A stretch of DNA of 64,000 bases from Macrococcoides animalis (GTDB lineage: Bacteria > Bacillota > Bacilli > Staphylococcales > Staphylococcaceae), in assembly GCF_047425875.1 (NCBI RefSeq), contig NZ_CP179727.1:372001-436000 (forward strand), read 5' to 3'. Each line of letters begins with the position of its first letter. The first letter of the stretch is position 1. Both the position numbers and the translations under genes were made by a program. The notes beneath the pieces are model-generated. The model did no database searches, was not told the DNA's origin, and worked only from the letters and a program-made list of their open reading frames with translations. Positions 63,717-64,000 of the stretch are shown piece after piece.

Positions 63717-64000
63717 TTACTTGAACATTCCTGTAATTGGACCTAATGGTAAATGTGCACCTAAGCCAATTGTAATGATAGCAACTAGAATCACAATGTA
63801 GAAGAAATTTCTAGACGCTTTTTTTCTTTTCTTACGTGCTAATGTAACTTCCATTAATGCAATAGTTGCTAAACCTAATAAGAATTTTATACCGTACATC
63901 ATAGCATCTGCGTTCATCGCTTTAAAGAAGATAAAACATCCACTTACTAAAGCAAGCAAAGCAAAGACACGTAATAACATCATAAGTGGTTTAAAATATT
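63717..64000 (-). CDS. YisL/UPF0344 (DUF1516) membrane protein, 5' end outside the window
   Basis: The visible part encodes FKPLMMLLRVFALLALVSG, ending LGAHLPLGPITGMFK, with about three helices. It matches the C-terminal two thirds of the UPF0344/YisL family (about 120-130 aa), with the conserved LMEVTLARKKRKK and LPLGPI. The reading frame stays open past the ATG at 63983 to the window edge, with FKPL before it as in the S. aureus homologue. The true start therefore lies beyond 64000. Function unknown. Confidence 0.85.
   Translation of the reverse strand, partial: YFKPLMMLLRVFALLALVSGCFIFFKAMNADAMMYGIKFLLGLATIALMEVTLARKKRKKASRNFFYIVILVAIITIGLGAHLPLGPITGMFK

Overview
This window is an AT-rich chromosomal core segment from a low-GC Gram-positive coccus of the family Staphylococcaceae. 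Gene content and order match Staphylococcus aureus around atl, htrA, murE, fabI, relQ, yjbH, RsaE, pepF, spx, trpS, opp, fabHF and clpB, as recalled from memory. Several features differ from S. aureus: a Bacillus-type Fnr, galU beside ugtP-ltaA, a small sigma factor beside comK, and two matching oppA genes. I infer a Macrococcus-like genus, which a 16S or whole-genome comparison would settle. I saw no rRNA, tRNA, insertion sequence, prophage or CRISPR array.

Layout. Positions 1-9400 hold cell-wall genes: an LCP wall-polymer ligase, a 156-aa unknown, the bifunctional autolysin Atl with a 42-bp tandem-repeat propeptide, a MarR regulator, an acyltransferase, an M20 peptidase and comK. Positions 9600-13500 hold a small sigma factor divergent from comK, a DUF2187 protein, a degenerate CPBP membrane protein, a degenerate metallophosphoesterase and an orphan histidine kinase. 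Positions 13500-20700, on the minus strand, run murE, yueH, prfC, terC, htrA and ktrB. Positions 20800-28750 hold an ABC exporter, ugtP-ltaA facing galU (lipoteichoic-acid glycolipid anchor), an AI-2E family permease and a yjcH-yjcG pair. Positions 28800-35620 hold fabI and a six-gene minus-strand operon (yjbL, relQ, nadK, rluD-like, mgtE, K+/H+ antiporter). Positions 35770-42020 hold a CYTH protein, truncated haemoglobin, the Spx adaptor yjbH/spxH, the small RNA RsaE, pepF, coiA, mecA and spx. Positions 42450-52330 hold trpS and an oligopeptide permease with two substrate-binding lipoproteins. Positions 52470-64000 hold fabF, fabH, a Med-like protein, yjzD, clpB, fnr, sufT, a HAD phosphatase, CoA-disulfide reductase, a catalytically dead amylase-like membrane protein and the 3' part of a YisL-family gene.

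Regulation visible in the sequence. There is a perfect CtsR heptad repeat at clpB and FapR-type operators at fabH and fabI. CodY-like boxes lie on the transcription starts of both oppA genes. RsaE has a good sigma-A promoter with a ResD/SrrA-like TTTGTGAA element upstream. Many strong, often bidirectional, terminators separate the units. Functionally the window joins envelope building, redox and thiol stress (Spx, YjbH, ClpB, Cdr, SufT, Fnr, RsaE), nutrient sensing (Opp, RelQ, CodY) and competence (ComK, sigma factor, MecA, CoiA, Med-like).

Many natural starts sit just downstream of an in-frame start codon that forms part of the ribosome binding site. I moved starts accordingly and say so in each entry. 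Family assignments come from recognised motifs and gene order, with no database search.
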